Assembly: GCF_958295425.1 (NCBI RefSeq)
Contig: NC_081146.1
Location: 26,485,264-26,549,263 of the forward strand
Source of the DNA: Solea solea
Taxonomy: Eukaryota; Chordata; Actinopteri; Pleuronectiformes; Soleidae
Length of the DNA stretch: 64,000 nucleotides
Direction of reading: 5' to 3'
Position numbers and translations under genes: made by a program. Shown here one piece after another: positions 35,636 through 49,439 of the stretch; the stretch's first letter is position 1; every line of letters starts with the position of its first letter. The notes under the pieces were generated by a model. That model was given only the letters and a program-made list of their open reading frames with translations, had not been told where the DNA came from and searched no databases.

Positions 35636-36360
35636 CAAACCAAACTGTATCAAACCATACCGTATCAAACCAAACTGTACCAAACCGTACTGTACCAAAC
35701 CAAACTGTATCAAACCATACCGTATCAAACCAAACTGTACCAAACCGTACTGTACCAAACCAAACTGTATCAAACCGTACTGTACCAAACCAAACTGTAT
35801 CAAACCAAACTGTACTGTACTGTACCAAACTGTACTGTACCAAACCGAACTGTATCAAACCAAACTGTACTGTACTGTACCAAACTGTACTGTACTGTAC
35901 CAAACTGTACTGTACCAAACCGAACTGTATCAAACCAAACTGTATCAAACCGAACTGTACTGTACCAAACTGTACTGTACCAAACTGAACTGTATCAAAC
36001 CAAACTGTATCAAACCGTACAGTACCAAACCAAACTGTACCAAACCGAACTGTATCAAACCGAACTGTACTGTACCAAACCAAACTGTATCAAACCGAAC
36101 TGTACTGTACCAAACCGTACTGTACCAAACCAAACTGTATCAAACCGAACTGTACTGTACCAAACCGAACTGTACCAAACTGAACTGTACCAAACCGAAC
36201 TGTATCAAACCGAACTGTATCAAATCAAACTGTACTGTACCAAACCGAACAGTATCAAACCAAACTGTACCAAACCGTACTGCACCAAACCAAACTGTAC
36301 CAAACCGAACTGTATCAAACCGAACTGTACCAAAGCAAACTGTACCAAGCCGAACTGAAC
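35636..36360. repeat. minisatellite (CAAACCGAACTGTAT)n
   Basis: About 725 nt built from a 15-nt unit (caaaccaaactgtat, caaaccgaactgtac) with extra CTGTA pentamers, so blocks are 15, 20 or 25 nt. Every step is a multiple of five, and stop triplets are rare in the unit, so frames on both strands remain open for hundreds of codons. That is a by-product of the repeat, not evidence of coding. Confidence 0.95.
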
Positions 36361-37299
36361 CATGATGGAAACTCGGCTTAAGATGACGGTCATGTCAGAA
36401 ACTACACAGCTTATTGTCATTTGTGTCGATACTGAGATAGTAGCAGCACAACATGAAAACAAGGTTCCTGTTGAATTTATCAGTCACTGTTTCATGAAGA
36501 AACAACTCAGTTACTTTGTGGTTTTATTGAAACAAAGAAAACACTGTTCACTGGATTTATTTACTCAATAACATCTCAGACTTCTGCTCAATATGTGCCA
36601 CTGAAACCACAGCTCGTTAATGTCTTTAATGAAGATGTCATTCTTTACAAATGGTCCCACATATAAAGTTTTAAGGCTGCATTATAAAAACTAATTAGAT
36701 ACATACATTCTAAAAATATGTTCATGTCATTTAAAACATTTCAATAAAATGAAAGCTTCACTGAATTTGTGACATCTACTGGTGAACACAAACATGACGG
36801 GTTTTTCTTAACCTCTATTTGCGCAGGATCATTGGTTCTGGTCTTTGCGTAGCCTTCAGTTTGGTCTCAGTGCTGGTCTGGACGAGTACCAGGTTCACCC
36901 AGAACACAAAACACTTTCAAAACCTTCCAAGAAAACCCGGATGCTTTCATATCACAGACATGTGGATTCACACGGGGACTGATTTCATCACCGGAACAAT
37001 AATATGGAAGGAAATCTGCGGTGGAATTTTTACTTAACAAATTATGGACATGGATGATTCGCACGGGATTAAGATCACAGATTATCCTCCACAGTTGTTA
37101 CATATTACTACAGATGCACAGGTAATAATTTATAGCTGTGCAAACAGGACTCCAGTCCTGGTTTTGTTTTTTTGTTGAAACTTTACTGAGATTAAACAGG
37201 AACAAGGAAACTTTGTTGTTTTATTGATTTCTGTTCCCTCCTGTCACACATTGTTCCCATTAAATCTGCTTTTTCACACACTTTGCTCTCGTTGCCAAC

Positions 37300-37361
37300 T
37301 GCTGTGTGTGCGTGTGTGCGTGTGTGTGTGTGTTTGTGTGCGTGTGTGTGTGTGTGTGTGT
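37300..37361. repeat. imperfect (TG)n with CG interruptions
   Basis: tgtgtgtgcgtgtgtgcgtg and onward, about 60 nt. Confidence 0.9.
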
Positions 37362-38487
37362 GTTGTGACCTAAAGTGCAGCATAATTACTTAATAGTTAT
37401 CCAGAGTCTAAATTTGCTGAGTCATGTCTTTGAGATGAATTACAGTTAAGAACAAAGCAGAATGTCTCTGTTTATCTTTGGCATTTAACTCCTAATGTGT
37501 TTGTCTAATCGCTGCGTGCATATTATGGATTTCTGCTCCGACAGCACGAGGCTTTCTCAAATGCCATCATTGATCTCGCCCGATCGTTGCTACGGTAACT
37601 ACAGGATGTTTGTTAATTATGGTCTGCCGGTCAATTCACAGCCGCCACTTCTTAAATGATCCGTAACCAAACAAATGTTTCTTTTCTTTCATGATGAGAA
37701 TCAGTGACTTTATTAAGAGGGTAAATAAATAAAAACACCAAAGTTCACACGTATTTAAACAAACAAGATGAAAATAAATGCATGGGAAACAATCTACACA
37801 CACACACACAGGGGTGTAGTCTAAGTCAGTGGTGTCTAAAGACTGGGTCGGGACCCACACATGGGGCATGGGATTATTTTGGGGTCCCCAAACAAATTTG
37901 CAGACTTTTCCCGACCTCCTAGTTTATATTTATGTGTATATATTTATAAATAACATGTATAAAGTCAACTTGTAATTCATTCATTATTAATGAATTAATT
38001 CTCACAGATTATTCTATTATTTTTTTATGTAGAAGCAACTTTAGAGCAGATGTGACTGATGTTGCTGGAACTCTCCTGAAAATGTTGTAATGTTAATGTT
38101 GTATTTTTCATCTCACGTCAAAACATTGGATTTTTCACATGGAGATGTGGATGTAAAACAGAAAAGTCTGAAGTGAAAGTGAAAATAAAAGAAATCCAAC
38201 TGTAATAATGACGTGAAGCAGCGTTGAAACGCCTCCACGTGTTTGTATAAAACATTTGAAAAGAACTGAACACAAACAGAGTGAAATCCTCTGTGTTTAA
38301 AGCCTCTTATAAATGTGTATCTACATTTTTTTTCCTTCATCAAACCGTTTCTAAATCCCCAGTTGACAGTAATATCAGCCATGTGCACGCTGATAATCTC
38401 TTGTATTTTCAGGATTAAGCTCACGCTGGCTGGAAATCTGTGAATGAATACGACAGCGATGTAACAACAGCCAGGATTTATATACAC

Positions 38488-38537
38488 GTGTGTGCGTGTG
38501 TGTGTGTGTGTGCGCGTGTGTGTGTGCGTGTGCGTGT
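38488..38537. repeat. imperfect (TG)n tract
   Basis: gtgtgtgcgtgtgtgtgtgt and onward, with CG interruptions. Confidence 0.9.
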
Positions 38538-39769
38538 ACTTGTATTTACAGTGGACAGAATCCTCAGAGTTTCATGAACGCTGTGGTCAGAGCTGATGTT
38601 TTGCTTCCTGTGGATTTTCAGCATCTGTTACTCTGGGGTGGGGGGCGGGGCTTGATGATGTCGCTGTCACTTTATTAAGATAAATTCTCCAATCACATGG
38701 CGAGATCTCTCGCCCTAAGGTGCACCAGCATCGGGATTAGATTATCACCTCCCACAATACACCACCCTCTGCATCACGGCGAGGGAGCGAACACTGGGAT
38801 TTAAAAATGAGCTGCAGGTACGTGTGCAGTAAATCACAACAACGACGGCTGGGAATTAGGAATGAATTTGACTCGCTGCAGAAACACAAGTTAATAACAG
38901 CAATAAAAGATAATCTGGACTCACACAACATACAAGAGGAGAGAATAATGAAATGTTACAATAACATTAAGCTCACATGGGAAAATGACACCAGCAGCGA
39001 TTATGAAGCGTTCACTCAGGACTGATGTTGTTAGAGAAAACGCTGACACCAGCTGCTTTTTAACTATTTCATTACGTCTGTGTCACAACTCCACAAACAC
39101 GCGCTTCATATCCGAGACACAGATTATAGTCTGGAATCACACGAGACAATAAAAGCCCAGACGTTTTATAATCCTGTGACAACGACCTGATTCCAGCCGA
39201 GTCACAAACAGACTCTTCAATTAGTCGCGGAGAATAAAGTTCCCAAAAAAAATAAAGGAAAAATAAGATAAAAGTCCGGGAGCTAAAAGCTCGGATCACA
39301 GAACAGGAAACATTGTTTTTTTGGCTCAACGTTGAAGCTAAAACCCGGGACTGAACCGTGTCACATTTGGTCTGATCGTGCACAAACACACTCACAGACA
39401 GTTTATTTATTTCCACAGTTTTGCTCATTATAAAAGTATTGAAAGTTTGATCATGTTTCGTCACGTCATCGTTTGGAATGGGAACATACTCATGTGATCA
39501 TCTACCATCAGTGGGACTGAACCACGTTACATTTAAAGTGCTGCAAAGTCCATAATCTGGATCAGATCCAGATGAGACTTGGTTTGATGGTAGAGAGTCT
39601 GGTCCTGCACACACACACACACCAAACATCGTTCACATCCGATAAGGTTGAGGTGTGTGAGCTGGAAATCCAAGTTATTGTGACGTGAATATTCTGACCA
39701 CAAATTGAAGGTAAAAAAAAAGACTGATATCACTGATGTGAGATCGGACCGCTGTCCTTCTCTGTTCTG

Positions 39770-39862
39770 TCTCTCTCTCTGTGTCTCTGTCTGTCTGTGT
39801 CTCTGTCTGTCTGTCTCTCTCTCTGTCTGTGTCTCTGTCTGTCTGTGTCTCTGTCTCTGGGG
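39770..39862. repeat. CTGT/CTCT tandem array
   Basis: tctctgtctgtctgtgtctc is repeated about four times in higher order. Confidence 0.88.
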
Positions 39863-39957
39863 TTGAGGGGTCGCCTCAGCCCTGGACTGTGATTGCGCAG
39901 CAATATGGTGGTGGGAGTTTTACTGGACAGAGAAGACGTTTATCAGAGCCAAGGCTG

Positions 39958-39962
39958 CGCAC

Positions 39963-40021
<59 letters not shown>
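39958..40021. repeat. (CA)n microsatellite, ~30 units
   Basis: About 62 nt of AC with one early G interruption. A TG tract (40098-40135) follows about 80 nt later and could pair with it. Confidence 0.95.
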
Positions 40022-40023
<2 letters not shown>

Positions 40024-41689
40024 TGCTGTTGCCACATCAACTCACTGCCTTCTGTCCCTTCTCTTCATGCCTGACTTCAGTTCATGTCACACTGACGTGT
40101 GTGTGTGTGTGTGCGTGTGTGTGCGTGTGTCTGTGTTGTAAACACAGAGGACGGAGGTGAAATATGTGAGAGCTTGAGGATTTTCAGGACTGAACCTTTA
40201 AAATCACAATCTGACACGTTTGCCATTCATTTAGTTTCCAAAATAAAACGTGTCACGGTGTTGTGTGTTGTCAGCAGATGCTTTAACCTTTTTATTGTCC
40301 CTTGATTTTAGTTTTTTGTAAATCTGATTCTATCTTTTAAAGATTAATTGCAACAAAAACCAGTTTAGAAAGCATTAAAAAGTGCATTCAACGAACCTCG
40401 CAAATTACATTACTTGTTGCGTACAAAAGTCAGCTGACCAAAGGCGTGTTGCCAATGCATGTAAGGAACTTTTATCACTTAACTAACACTTAGTGGTGAT
40501 AGATTTTAGTCATAGTGTGTTTGGAAAACCACTCAACTTTTAAAATCCTTTTAACCCTTTAACGACGCATCACTCAGACCTTGTTATTTTAAACATAATT
40601 GACACTGTTCATTACATTATACATACACGGCTGATGCCAACGACAGTGAGGAGGATGGAGACGTGTTGATGCTGAGGGAGTCGCCATGGCCGCACCTCAG
40701 GAAATGACATCAGGGATCATTCTAACAGTTTACTGACGACACATCAAACACACAACTCTCCCTGATACTTCACTACAACAGTGGACATGGAAACGGGACT
40801 TTTTGAATCAGCTTCATGAAAGTGTTAAATGACATGAGAAACAAACAGATATGACCTTTGAACTTACAGATACTGTAAGTGTACAAATATGTCATGTGTT
40901 TAATGAAGTTGATGAGCGTTAGTTAGACATAATCTTTAATGGCATCGCAGTTTGCCGCTTTTGATGCGGAGGTTTGAGTGAAGTTATTGAATGTGCACAA
41001 GTGACACACACACAGACACACACACACACACACACACACACAGAGACACACACACATGGAGACAGACAGACACACGTAGACGTTTAGAACTATCAAGAGG
41101 ATTCTGCAGAAAGAACCTTCACACACAGTCATTTATTCATGGTGGAGATGAAGGTCAGGTGAAGGTAGTCACTGATCCCCCGGGTTATTTCTTGATAATG
41201 ACTTTTTCTTTTTTTTTCCAGGTGGGATGGTCCTCATACACACACACAGACACACACAGACACACACACCCAGCTCTGCACAGTAATGAGACGTTTCCCA
41301 GCATCATGGCGACTAAAGTGACAGCGTCACTGACGGCTCGTCCTCTGGGACGTCTTGTTAGGATGTTGAGCTATAATTGTACGACATGTACACGCACGCA
41401 CACACGCACACACACACACAGCCACGTGACTTTGTGATGTGTTGTGATTTAAAGACGCAGCGATCTTTGGATGATGATGTCATAATTCTCTACTTTGAAA
41501 GAAAACTATTGGAAAATGATATTGTATGGAATTAGATTTGTGTCAGTCAAACAACACAAACAAAAATGAACCCCAAAAAATACACAAATTACAAATAAAA
41601 TATTGATTTAATCGTTCAAATTGCCCATATTTAGTCGATGCCTATGAATAAAACAAGTCTTATTATTATTATTTAACTGTTGTTTTCAG

Positions 41690-42800
41690 TTGGTAATTAA
41701 AGCACGAGCGATTCTCAACTATTTCCTGTTTCTTCTGATTTTTTTTACACTAGTATTTGAAATATTTCACGTTCTCCGTTGAAAATGAATGAACTCTCGT
41801 CTGCCTTTGATCTGAACTGTGGGAGGAGCTATAAAGCAACAAAAGTAAACAGCGGTTGGGAATCGTTAATTCGGCCTTCCAACGATTTGTATTTATAAAG
41901 AACAGGAACTTTTGTCTGGAAGTTACATTTTGTTGGGAAATATTTAAACGTTTTCCTTTGAAGATGAATCTGCCTTTGATCTGAAATGTGGGAGGAGTTA
42001 GTGACTCAGGGAAACAATACGACAGAATTATTGATAAAGATGAACAAAGATTAGATTTAGTAACCAAAAAAGGACAAAAGCTGGAAGTATTTAACATTTC
42101 CAAATGAACTGCTCGTCTTTAGTCGATATCTGCTGACTCAGCATTTACAACCACTGCTTTCAGTTGGGAATTCTGAGTCAACGATTTCCTGTTTACTTTT
42201 TTTGGGGGAGGGGCAGGTTTGCTTTTTTTCAATCAAATTCAACAATGAATAATTAATAATTAAAAGGATTTTTTGTTTTTTTGAATTGCTGCTTTTGAAA
42301 TATTTCACTTTTTCTGTCACTTTTTGAAAATGAATGAACTCTCATCTGCCTTTGATCTGAAATGATCTGGGAAGAATTAACTAATTAATTAATAAGAAAA
42401 ACAAGTGTAAACGGGAAAACAATGGTTGGGAATAATGAACAGGTTAGATTTTTTGGAAGTACTGTGCATTTTTAGCTGCATTTTGTTGTGAAATGTCAAT
42501 GAAGATGGTTAAATATTTTTAAAACATTTAAATATCACTCATCCTTAGTGAATACCTAGTGAAGACTCTTTAATTAGTTGGAAATTCTGACTGAGCGACT
42601 CCCGACTATTTCCCAACTAGTCTCTTTAAAACAAAAATCAGCTGCTCTGTCGTTTACCATTGAAAATGAATGGACGTCTCGTCTATCTTTGATCTGAACT
42701 GAACTTAGAAGAGTTAGCAATCGGTAAACAGTGGAAACGGGAAAACAATGGTTGGGAATGATTGATAAAGCAGTAAAACAAAGGGATTCATGGAACACAG
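41690..42800. repeat. degenerate large-unit repeat (about four copies)
   Basis: The phrase aaaatgaatgaactctcgtc, ctgcctttgatctga and the phrase aaacagyggttgggaat recur. The ctgcctttga core is at 41801, 41970, 42346 and (diverged) 42683. Spacing is uneven (169, 376, 337), so copies have lost or gained pieces. Confidence 0.75.
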
Positions 42801-42889
42801 AAGTCCATTTTTCCTCAGCATTTCCAGCTACATTGAGCAAACGCACAGAAAAACCTCTTCATTGTCTTCGCCTTCGCTCACGTCAAACT

Positions 42890-43230
42890 GCAGCGGTGAC
42901 ACATGATTGATCAGTGTTGTACAGACTGACAGCTGCGTCTCCCAGAGGACGCTCGGCCTCTCGCCTCCGCTCACACATGGAGGCGTGAGCGTCGCTCTCT
43001 CGCCTGTCAGCGTCGCTCTCGACTGATCGCAGTTGTGTGTTTATGATGCGGCTTCTCTGCATCTACGTCATGTTTAATTTAGTGGAGCATATAGAAGCCG
43101 TGGTTCTGACGCTCCTCTGTCTTACAGAATAGTGGAGTGGATTCTTCGCGGGGGATCCCACAGTTTCCGTGAAACGACACACTCTGAAATTCTGCGACTC
43201 TGAGAACAAAAAAGTGTCTGAATAATTCAT

Positions 43231-43266
<36 letters not shown>

Positions 43267-43460
43267 AGAGAGCGGCAGCAGCAGCGGCGGCGGCGGCTTC
43301 GTCGTTGCAGGGAGATGAAAGACGCGTGGAGAACACAGCAGCCATGTTGGTGTCTGCTCCTCACAGAACGTGGTGAACATCTGTCAAACTGTGGAGGCAG
43401 AAGAGCGACGAGACGGAGCCGCTTTGATCCGGTTTGATCCGGTTTGCACCGGGCGATCCC
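42890..43460. other. CpG-containing stretch with CTG array
   Basis: CpG is denser here than in the surrounding sequence (for example ggaggcgtgagcgtcgctct, cagcagcggcggcggcgg, gatccggtttgatccggttt). A CTG array lies at 43232-43264. Minus-strand ATGs open frames with Ala or Leu/Ala runs but nothing resembling the THSD7A signal peptide plus a YLWKT-like end. It could be a promoter or 5' UTR, but this is unproven. Confidence 0.4.
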
Positions 43461-44399
43461 AAAACCCGGCTCTGAACATTAGCGTTTAGCAGGAAGAGAA
43501 GTTTTAGTGCTCAAACACCTGGTGTCCACAGCTCAGGTGGAAAAAAATCACATCTTCAAGATTACGAAAGTACCGGCTCAGAAAAGTACAACAAACTAAT
43601 GGCCACTGTGTGGCGCTAGAGAGAGGCCACCAAGAATCAGTTATGTCAGAGTAAAGCAAATGTAGAGTGAAATCTTCAAGTAAATGAAGCAACATTTGTT
43701 AGTGAAGAACGTTCTGTTGCCAGGAGGTGGCTTTAACATCAGTGCTGCCATCCCGGCGACTTTTTTTTCAACATTTAACCCGTTTTCAGGCGCTGCACAC
43801 AGGAAGTGATTTGTTTTATGTCAAGACATGAATAGTGTTGAGATGACAATATAAAACTCCTAAATTGGAGGTATTTAAAGAAATGCGATTTTGGGGTGTT
43901 ATATTTGGTTGATAATTCTGAAAAGGACATAAAAACGTCATCTTTTCTGTACATATCTTGCACTTCCCTTAATCCCTTTTCAGCCCACGCTGAATACAAA
44001 AACAAATGAAGTGGTGAACTAGGCTTCACCGAGCAGGATTCCCAGTCTATCCAGGCAGGAAGGTTTTCAGAAGAAAAGTAAAACATGATCACGATGTGAT
44101 TTTTATCAGAATAAAAGGTCACTGCTGCTAAACGATGGACAAGTGTTTGCAGACTCGCGCTCGGCTGCTTTAGTGGACAGGACGGGTGTCATTGTGTCCG
44201 TATGTCAGTTACAGACGCGCGTGTGTCCACATACGTTCACTGTGAGCTGAAGCTGAAGAAGAGTTTGGCTCTAATTACTGTCTTTTATGATCAATTATTG
44301 CTGTCGTCTTAACCAGCAAAGCTTCTGTTTTTATAGCTTTATTTTAGCTTTTTCAAGTGACGTAATTATGAAAACAATGTGGTGGAAACACAACAATAT

Positions 44400-44401
44400 A
44401 T

Positions 44402-44441
<40 letters not shown>

Positions 44442-44480
44442 ATACATATATATATATATATATATGTACACATATATATG
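44400..44480. repeat. (TA)n/TATG tract
   Basis: Alternating TA with TGTATA interruptions, 80 nt. Confidence 0.93.
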
Positions 44481-46177
44481 GAGGATGAAGCCGTGAACAA
44501 GACATTCTATTCTCAACCAGGAGGAGAGAGAACAGACTATTTTTACTTCTACATTTTGCTGCCTGGTAACATTTAGAATTTCAGTTTTCCTGTTTGTGCC
44601 AAATACAGTTTGAGACCAGTGACATGTGGACATTTCTTCAGATTTAAACAACTTTAAGTTGAGCACACAGTGTGCTCTGTGTGTGTTTGTGTGTATATGT
44701 GTGTGTATTATAAATATATTCTCTGTTTATTTTATAATGAAACAACAAAGATTGAAGGATTTTGTGGCTCATGACGAATGTTATTTTCAGACCTTATTTT
44801 GTTATTTTGTCAACACAAGCACAAATCTGCGGTTTCATCAGGACTTTATGGTTTTTGTGCGCATGAATTGTTCGACTGAAGAACTCGTGGACGAAGATAA
44901 AGTCCACAGAACGTGGAGGAAATGAATCAGAGCACAGATAAAGTCTTCAGAGTCCTAACAAACGTCGCCTGAGCTGTTTTATCTGCGCTGTTTACGCCGC
45001 ACACTGCTGCTCTAAAGTGTTTTTTATGTGTCGGCCGGATCTCGTTGTCACATTTGGTTCCATCTTCCAGTCGCTACACGTTCTCAATTTTCCACTCGGG
45101 TGGACAATAAAGCAGTCGGCTCTAAAGGGAGCACTACTTCCTGTCGCGGCACAGAGTGGATGTAAATCTGGCGAGGGGGGGAAAGAGATCGTAAAACACA
45201 GATGTAATTCCATGAATCACGTACACACGTACATCACTGAGAAGATGATCGACCTGGGGAAGAGAGAGGCGGAACCAGGCTCTTAGAACACAGTGAAAGT
45301 CAAAATCTGTGAAGCTGTCACAGTCATAACGACAAAAAATTCACTACAAATGAGAAAAGCAGACTTTAAAAGACACTGGGGCTGTCTGAGCGCTAACGCT
45401 GCAGTCTCATAGACCGTTTGAAGTAGTACGATAAACGCCCTGGTTTACCCAACACGCAGCGGCCACATGATGCAAACTGCATCATCAACTCAAAGTGCAC
45501 TTCCACCCCACTGGCAGATGGAGTATTAAGCCCCGCCCACCAAGCAGAAAAGTTATTGCCAAGGACAGCGATCCGAGGCTCGACCCGGCTGACAACCGGG
45601 GGGCCTCTCAGCTGTGACAAGGGAGCTGTAGCAGCGTTCTCTTCTTCTTCTTCTTTGGTAAGAATGCTTCCTGTTCCCTGCATCCACACCATCCACACCG
45701 ATGGTGAAGTGGGATACTACAGGACTCACGAGGATACCAGTGTCCACGCAATGCGCTGTGATCCTGATGGACAGGAGAGGACGTACGGACAACGTGAGGA
45801 CATAGGGCCTTTGTTTTAACTCCTTACATTTACCTTAACATGTAACTCTGTATGGACACAAGTATGTGGGTGTCTGTCCATGACGTCTGTCCATGACACC
45901 AACAGGGACTGTAACATACTGGACTTTAATAACTCTCTGGTGAATCTGAGGTCACACACAAGAAGGTTCTGTCTCACAATCTCTGTTCCAGTTTGTCCTA
46001 AAGGTGCTGGATGGGGTTAAAGGTCCGGGTTCTGTGTGGGGACAGTTCTTTCACACCGAACTCAACGTCAAACCATGTCCTCATAGTCGTCCTTGTTCCA
46101 CACAGTCATGTTGGGATAGAAAAGGACCTTCATCAAACTGTTGACACTGAAAGTTTGGAAGCATAGAATCGTCCATG

Positions 46178-46210
<33 letters not shown>
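46178..46210. repeat. (TG)n microsatellite
   Basis: About 16 TG units. Confidence 0.93.
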
Positions 46211-46213
<3 letters not shown>

Positions 46214-49200
46214 ACATAAACTCTGTTTCTGCCCTTTGATTTCACCGCTGAGCTTCTCCAGGTAAACATGAGAGTGAGACAAGATGGAAGCAACTGAGCA
46301 TGTGATCTCTCTCACACACACACACAGCAGGACAGAAGTGAGAGATGGCAGCTTTGAGAATATTTACTTCTGCTCCGTCTCTGATTTGTGAGCATCTGAT
46401 ACTTTGTTTCCACACATGGATTTAAACCCAGAGGAAACAATCAAGGCGAATATTTGAACTGGTTCTTCCACCATCAACACAAACACAGATCTGTCGTCGT
46501 CCTCCTCAGACGACGACGGCAGAGCGATCAAAGCGTCCGTGTAAGCGGAGACAACACAGCGTTACCAGATAATCGCTTCCTCCTGTAACTGTGATTGAAC
46601 AGAGCGTCCGCGGAGCCAATCGATTCCCTCGACTCAAAGCACAAGTCTGTGTCGCAACCTCTTCTTCTTCTTCGTCTTCTTCCTAAATCCAGTCGTAAAC
46701 ATCTGGGATTACGACGCAGTGGAGGTGTAATCTGGGCCGAGCGTGATGTTACAGCTGTAATTGTCAGGTGTGTGAGACGGTTTGACACCGAGCTCAGATT
46801 ACATGCACACTCAGTGCTAGCATGTGCATCAGGGTTGCCATGGTAACCCTACATACCACAGTAGCTACAGATGTTACTTTTTCCCAAAATCAAGATTTAA
46901 AAGACAATTTCTTCCTTCAAAGACATTCAGAAGTCCTCCTGCTCGCTCATACTCATGTTGTTGGTCTGTTCATGAAGCCTGATCTATCCCAGGCGTACCA
47001 AAAACACGATTATTATACGTGTGTGAGTGAAAGTACGGCCACTTCCTGTTCCTGCTACTGTTTTAGGTCCTAAAACAAAAGAAAACACCCTTACCATAAC
47101 TGCTAAAACAAAATATGACAATATTTTATTAAAAATCTCCAAAGATGCTGTAATTATTGTGACAGGAAGTAGCCTCTTTCAACAGGAAGTAGCAGCACTT
47201 CACACATGTTTGTGAAGTCATTCGGGTGGAGCTAACAGCTAAGCTAACAGGTGAGTCAGCAGATTTGTCCCTTACTTTGCCATCGATGGTGAATTAGCCA
47301 AAAACACTTCCACACGTCGTGTTTGGTTTCCAGATTGTTCTGTTTAGCTTGTGTACTTCATTTTTTACTGCAACAAAACAACAAAATATCACTGTCTAAT
47401 CTTGTACTCACAGCGCCCCCTGCTGGATCCTGCTGTAATGGGCTTCTCTGCTTCTAGGCTGTTTTTATTTTGAGCTCAAGAAGACTTTGAAGGTTTGAGT
47501 TTGAACTTTCTCCTCCAACTTTGAACAGTTATGTAAATCGACATGAGCCCCGGTCAAAACGACGCCACAGTAGAGAGCGGTGATTGACCACCAACACTGA
47601 ACCACCAGGTGGTACTAGAAGAGCTGCAGTGTCTGTCCCTTCCTGTTTCCTGGTCTTTAACAATCCACTCGTCATTCACCCGTTTATTTACCTGATCATA
47701 GCGATCACCCTCTGTTAGCAACAACCATGCTAACCCACCTAAATTCCAGAATGTAAATGATCCTGACCTAGCAGTTAGCGTAGCAGAGACGGTTGCTCCC
47801 TCTCTCACCAAATCACCACGGTGGAAATGTCTCCACAGACACGTCATGGCTCCGTTTGCTCAAGAGCAGCCGGGGGAAGGAAAACGAGCAGCATCTGATG
47901 GCAGATTAGCAGCAGGAACGAGTGGGTGTTTGGGATTTGTTTGTTTGTGTCTGAACACGTTTCCCCCGGAGAGAAACTCTGGCTGTGACAACAACACTGG
48001 GAGTAAACGCGGGATAATGAGGCTGCAAAGCAGATGCGTCTGATCTGTCGTGTGTTGGACGCGGCGCAGACGTGACGCGGCTTCACCAGCGCCGACTGCT
48101 CAGAGGGTTTGTCTTCAGGAGTTAAAGTAGGTCAGCGATTCACTGGCATCGATCGGTGATAAAATACCCACAATCCCACACTCTGGTTGACATCAAATTC
48201 AAGGACTTTCCAGGACCAATTCCGTCAAATTCAAGGACTAGAATGTGCTGACTCAGCTTAAGATGGGAGGACAACTTGTCAGCGTTTGTCTACGTCCATG
48301 ACGGCGTCCTCTGTTACTGGACAAGTGTCAAAGTCTTTGTGAGACAGATGTTGGACTTTTCATTTCCCAGACATCACGTCGTCATTGTCTCGCTCTGGTT
48401 TTAACTTTACTCGCTCATTGTTCTGCACGTCAACAGTGGACAGTGTCCACAACAACTCATGTTTCAAATTCACAAACTTTCAAGGATTTCAAGCACCCGT
48501 GGGAACCCTGTATAAAATATGATCCAGGACTTCTTTTTTCTGCTCGTCTCATTTGCTAAATATTTTGAGAACAGTGAACTCAGCGATTATGATACAGAGT
48601 CAGTTCATGTGATGTTTGGTCTATAAAATATGAGAAAATCAAAAGTTAGATCTACAAATGTCTCGTTTTGTCAAATCAACAGCTCTAAATCCAAAGATAT
48701 TCAGATTAAAATGATTTTACATATCATTCACCCTTATATTTTGGACGATAAATCCTTAAAACTAAGGGGTAATGGTGTGGGAATTGAACACACAGCCAGC
48801 AGCAGACACACACACACACAGAATTCTGTCGCTGACGTTACAAACTAACTCACGGGGAAAGCGTGCAGTCGTGAGCTGAGAGGGTTCCACGTCGTCCTCT
48901 GCTCAAAGTCACTTTCCGACACATTAATCATTCTTTAGCCACAGCTATGAAGCTAATTAGCAGAGAAACGCTGAGTCAGCATTTCTAATCATTTCTTTTT
49001 TTAATGACATCATTATCTGCAGGTTCCATCAGTCACACATGAGTCATGCAGGAGTGTAAAGCAGAGGTCTCAAACGTGCGGCCCGTGGGCCACCTGTGGT
49101 CCACCAATCAATTTCATGTCATCATTGTGTTGTTTTTCTACTTTCTTCAGGGTGCTTATTTCTGTTTTTAGGTCTATTAATCTATGCTTTGTCATCAATG

Positions 49201-49302
49201 TTCCTCTAAATATGAATATAATTTCAATATTAACAACTAGTTTGACGTGGTTGTAACAAGTGGACGCAAGAACACTTCTCATCTCTACCAGAAACCAAAT
49301 GT

Positions 49303-49439
49303 AGATTTTCAGATCCCAGGCTGATTTGACAGAGTTCTGATTTTCAGATCCCGGGCTGATTTGACAGAGTTCTGATTTTCAGATCCCAGGCTGATTGGAC
49401 AGAGTTCTGATTTTCATATCCCGGGCTGATTTGACAGAG
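49303..49439. repeat. 35-bp tandem repeat, 4 copies
   Basis: Unit: gattttcagatcccgggctg followed by atttgacagagttct. Copies differ at single bases (cccagg/cccggg, cagatc/catatc). It directly follows a dispersed-repeat head (about 49060-49125). Confidence 0.95.

Noticed and set aside
35463..36365. 300-codon plus-strand frame of TKLYQ-type repeats and its minus-strand counterpart
   Set aside because: It is wholly a minisatellite with a 15/20-nt unit; frames are open in several phases on both strands and the composition is that of the repeat.
38807..39025. 72-codon plus-strand frame starting MSCRYVCSKSQQRR
   Set aside because: No TATA box, splice sites or family resemblance. An open frame of this length is expected by chance in 64 kb.
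43063..43380. Minus-strand frame with a Leu/Ala run, considered as the thsd7a signal-peptide exon
   Set aside because: The Ala/Leu run comes from a CTG/GGC repeat, and the frame does not end in a Trp-Lys-like motif with a phase-compatible GT donor.
45393..45819. Overlapping frames on both strands (101, 79 and 87 codons), considered as a gene
   Set aside because: No domain, no splice pattern and no matching promoter seen. It may be a fragment of an unrecognised repeat.
49303..49439. 35-bp repeats as a CRISPR-like array
   Set aside because: The units are contiguous without spacers, and the genome is eukaryotic.
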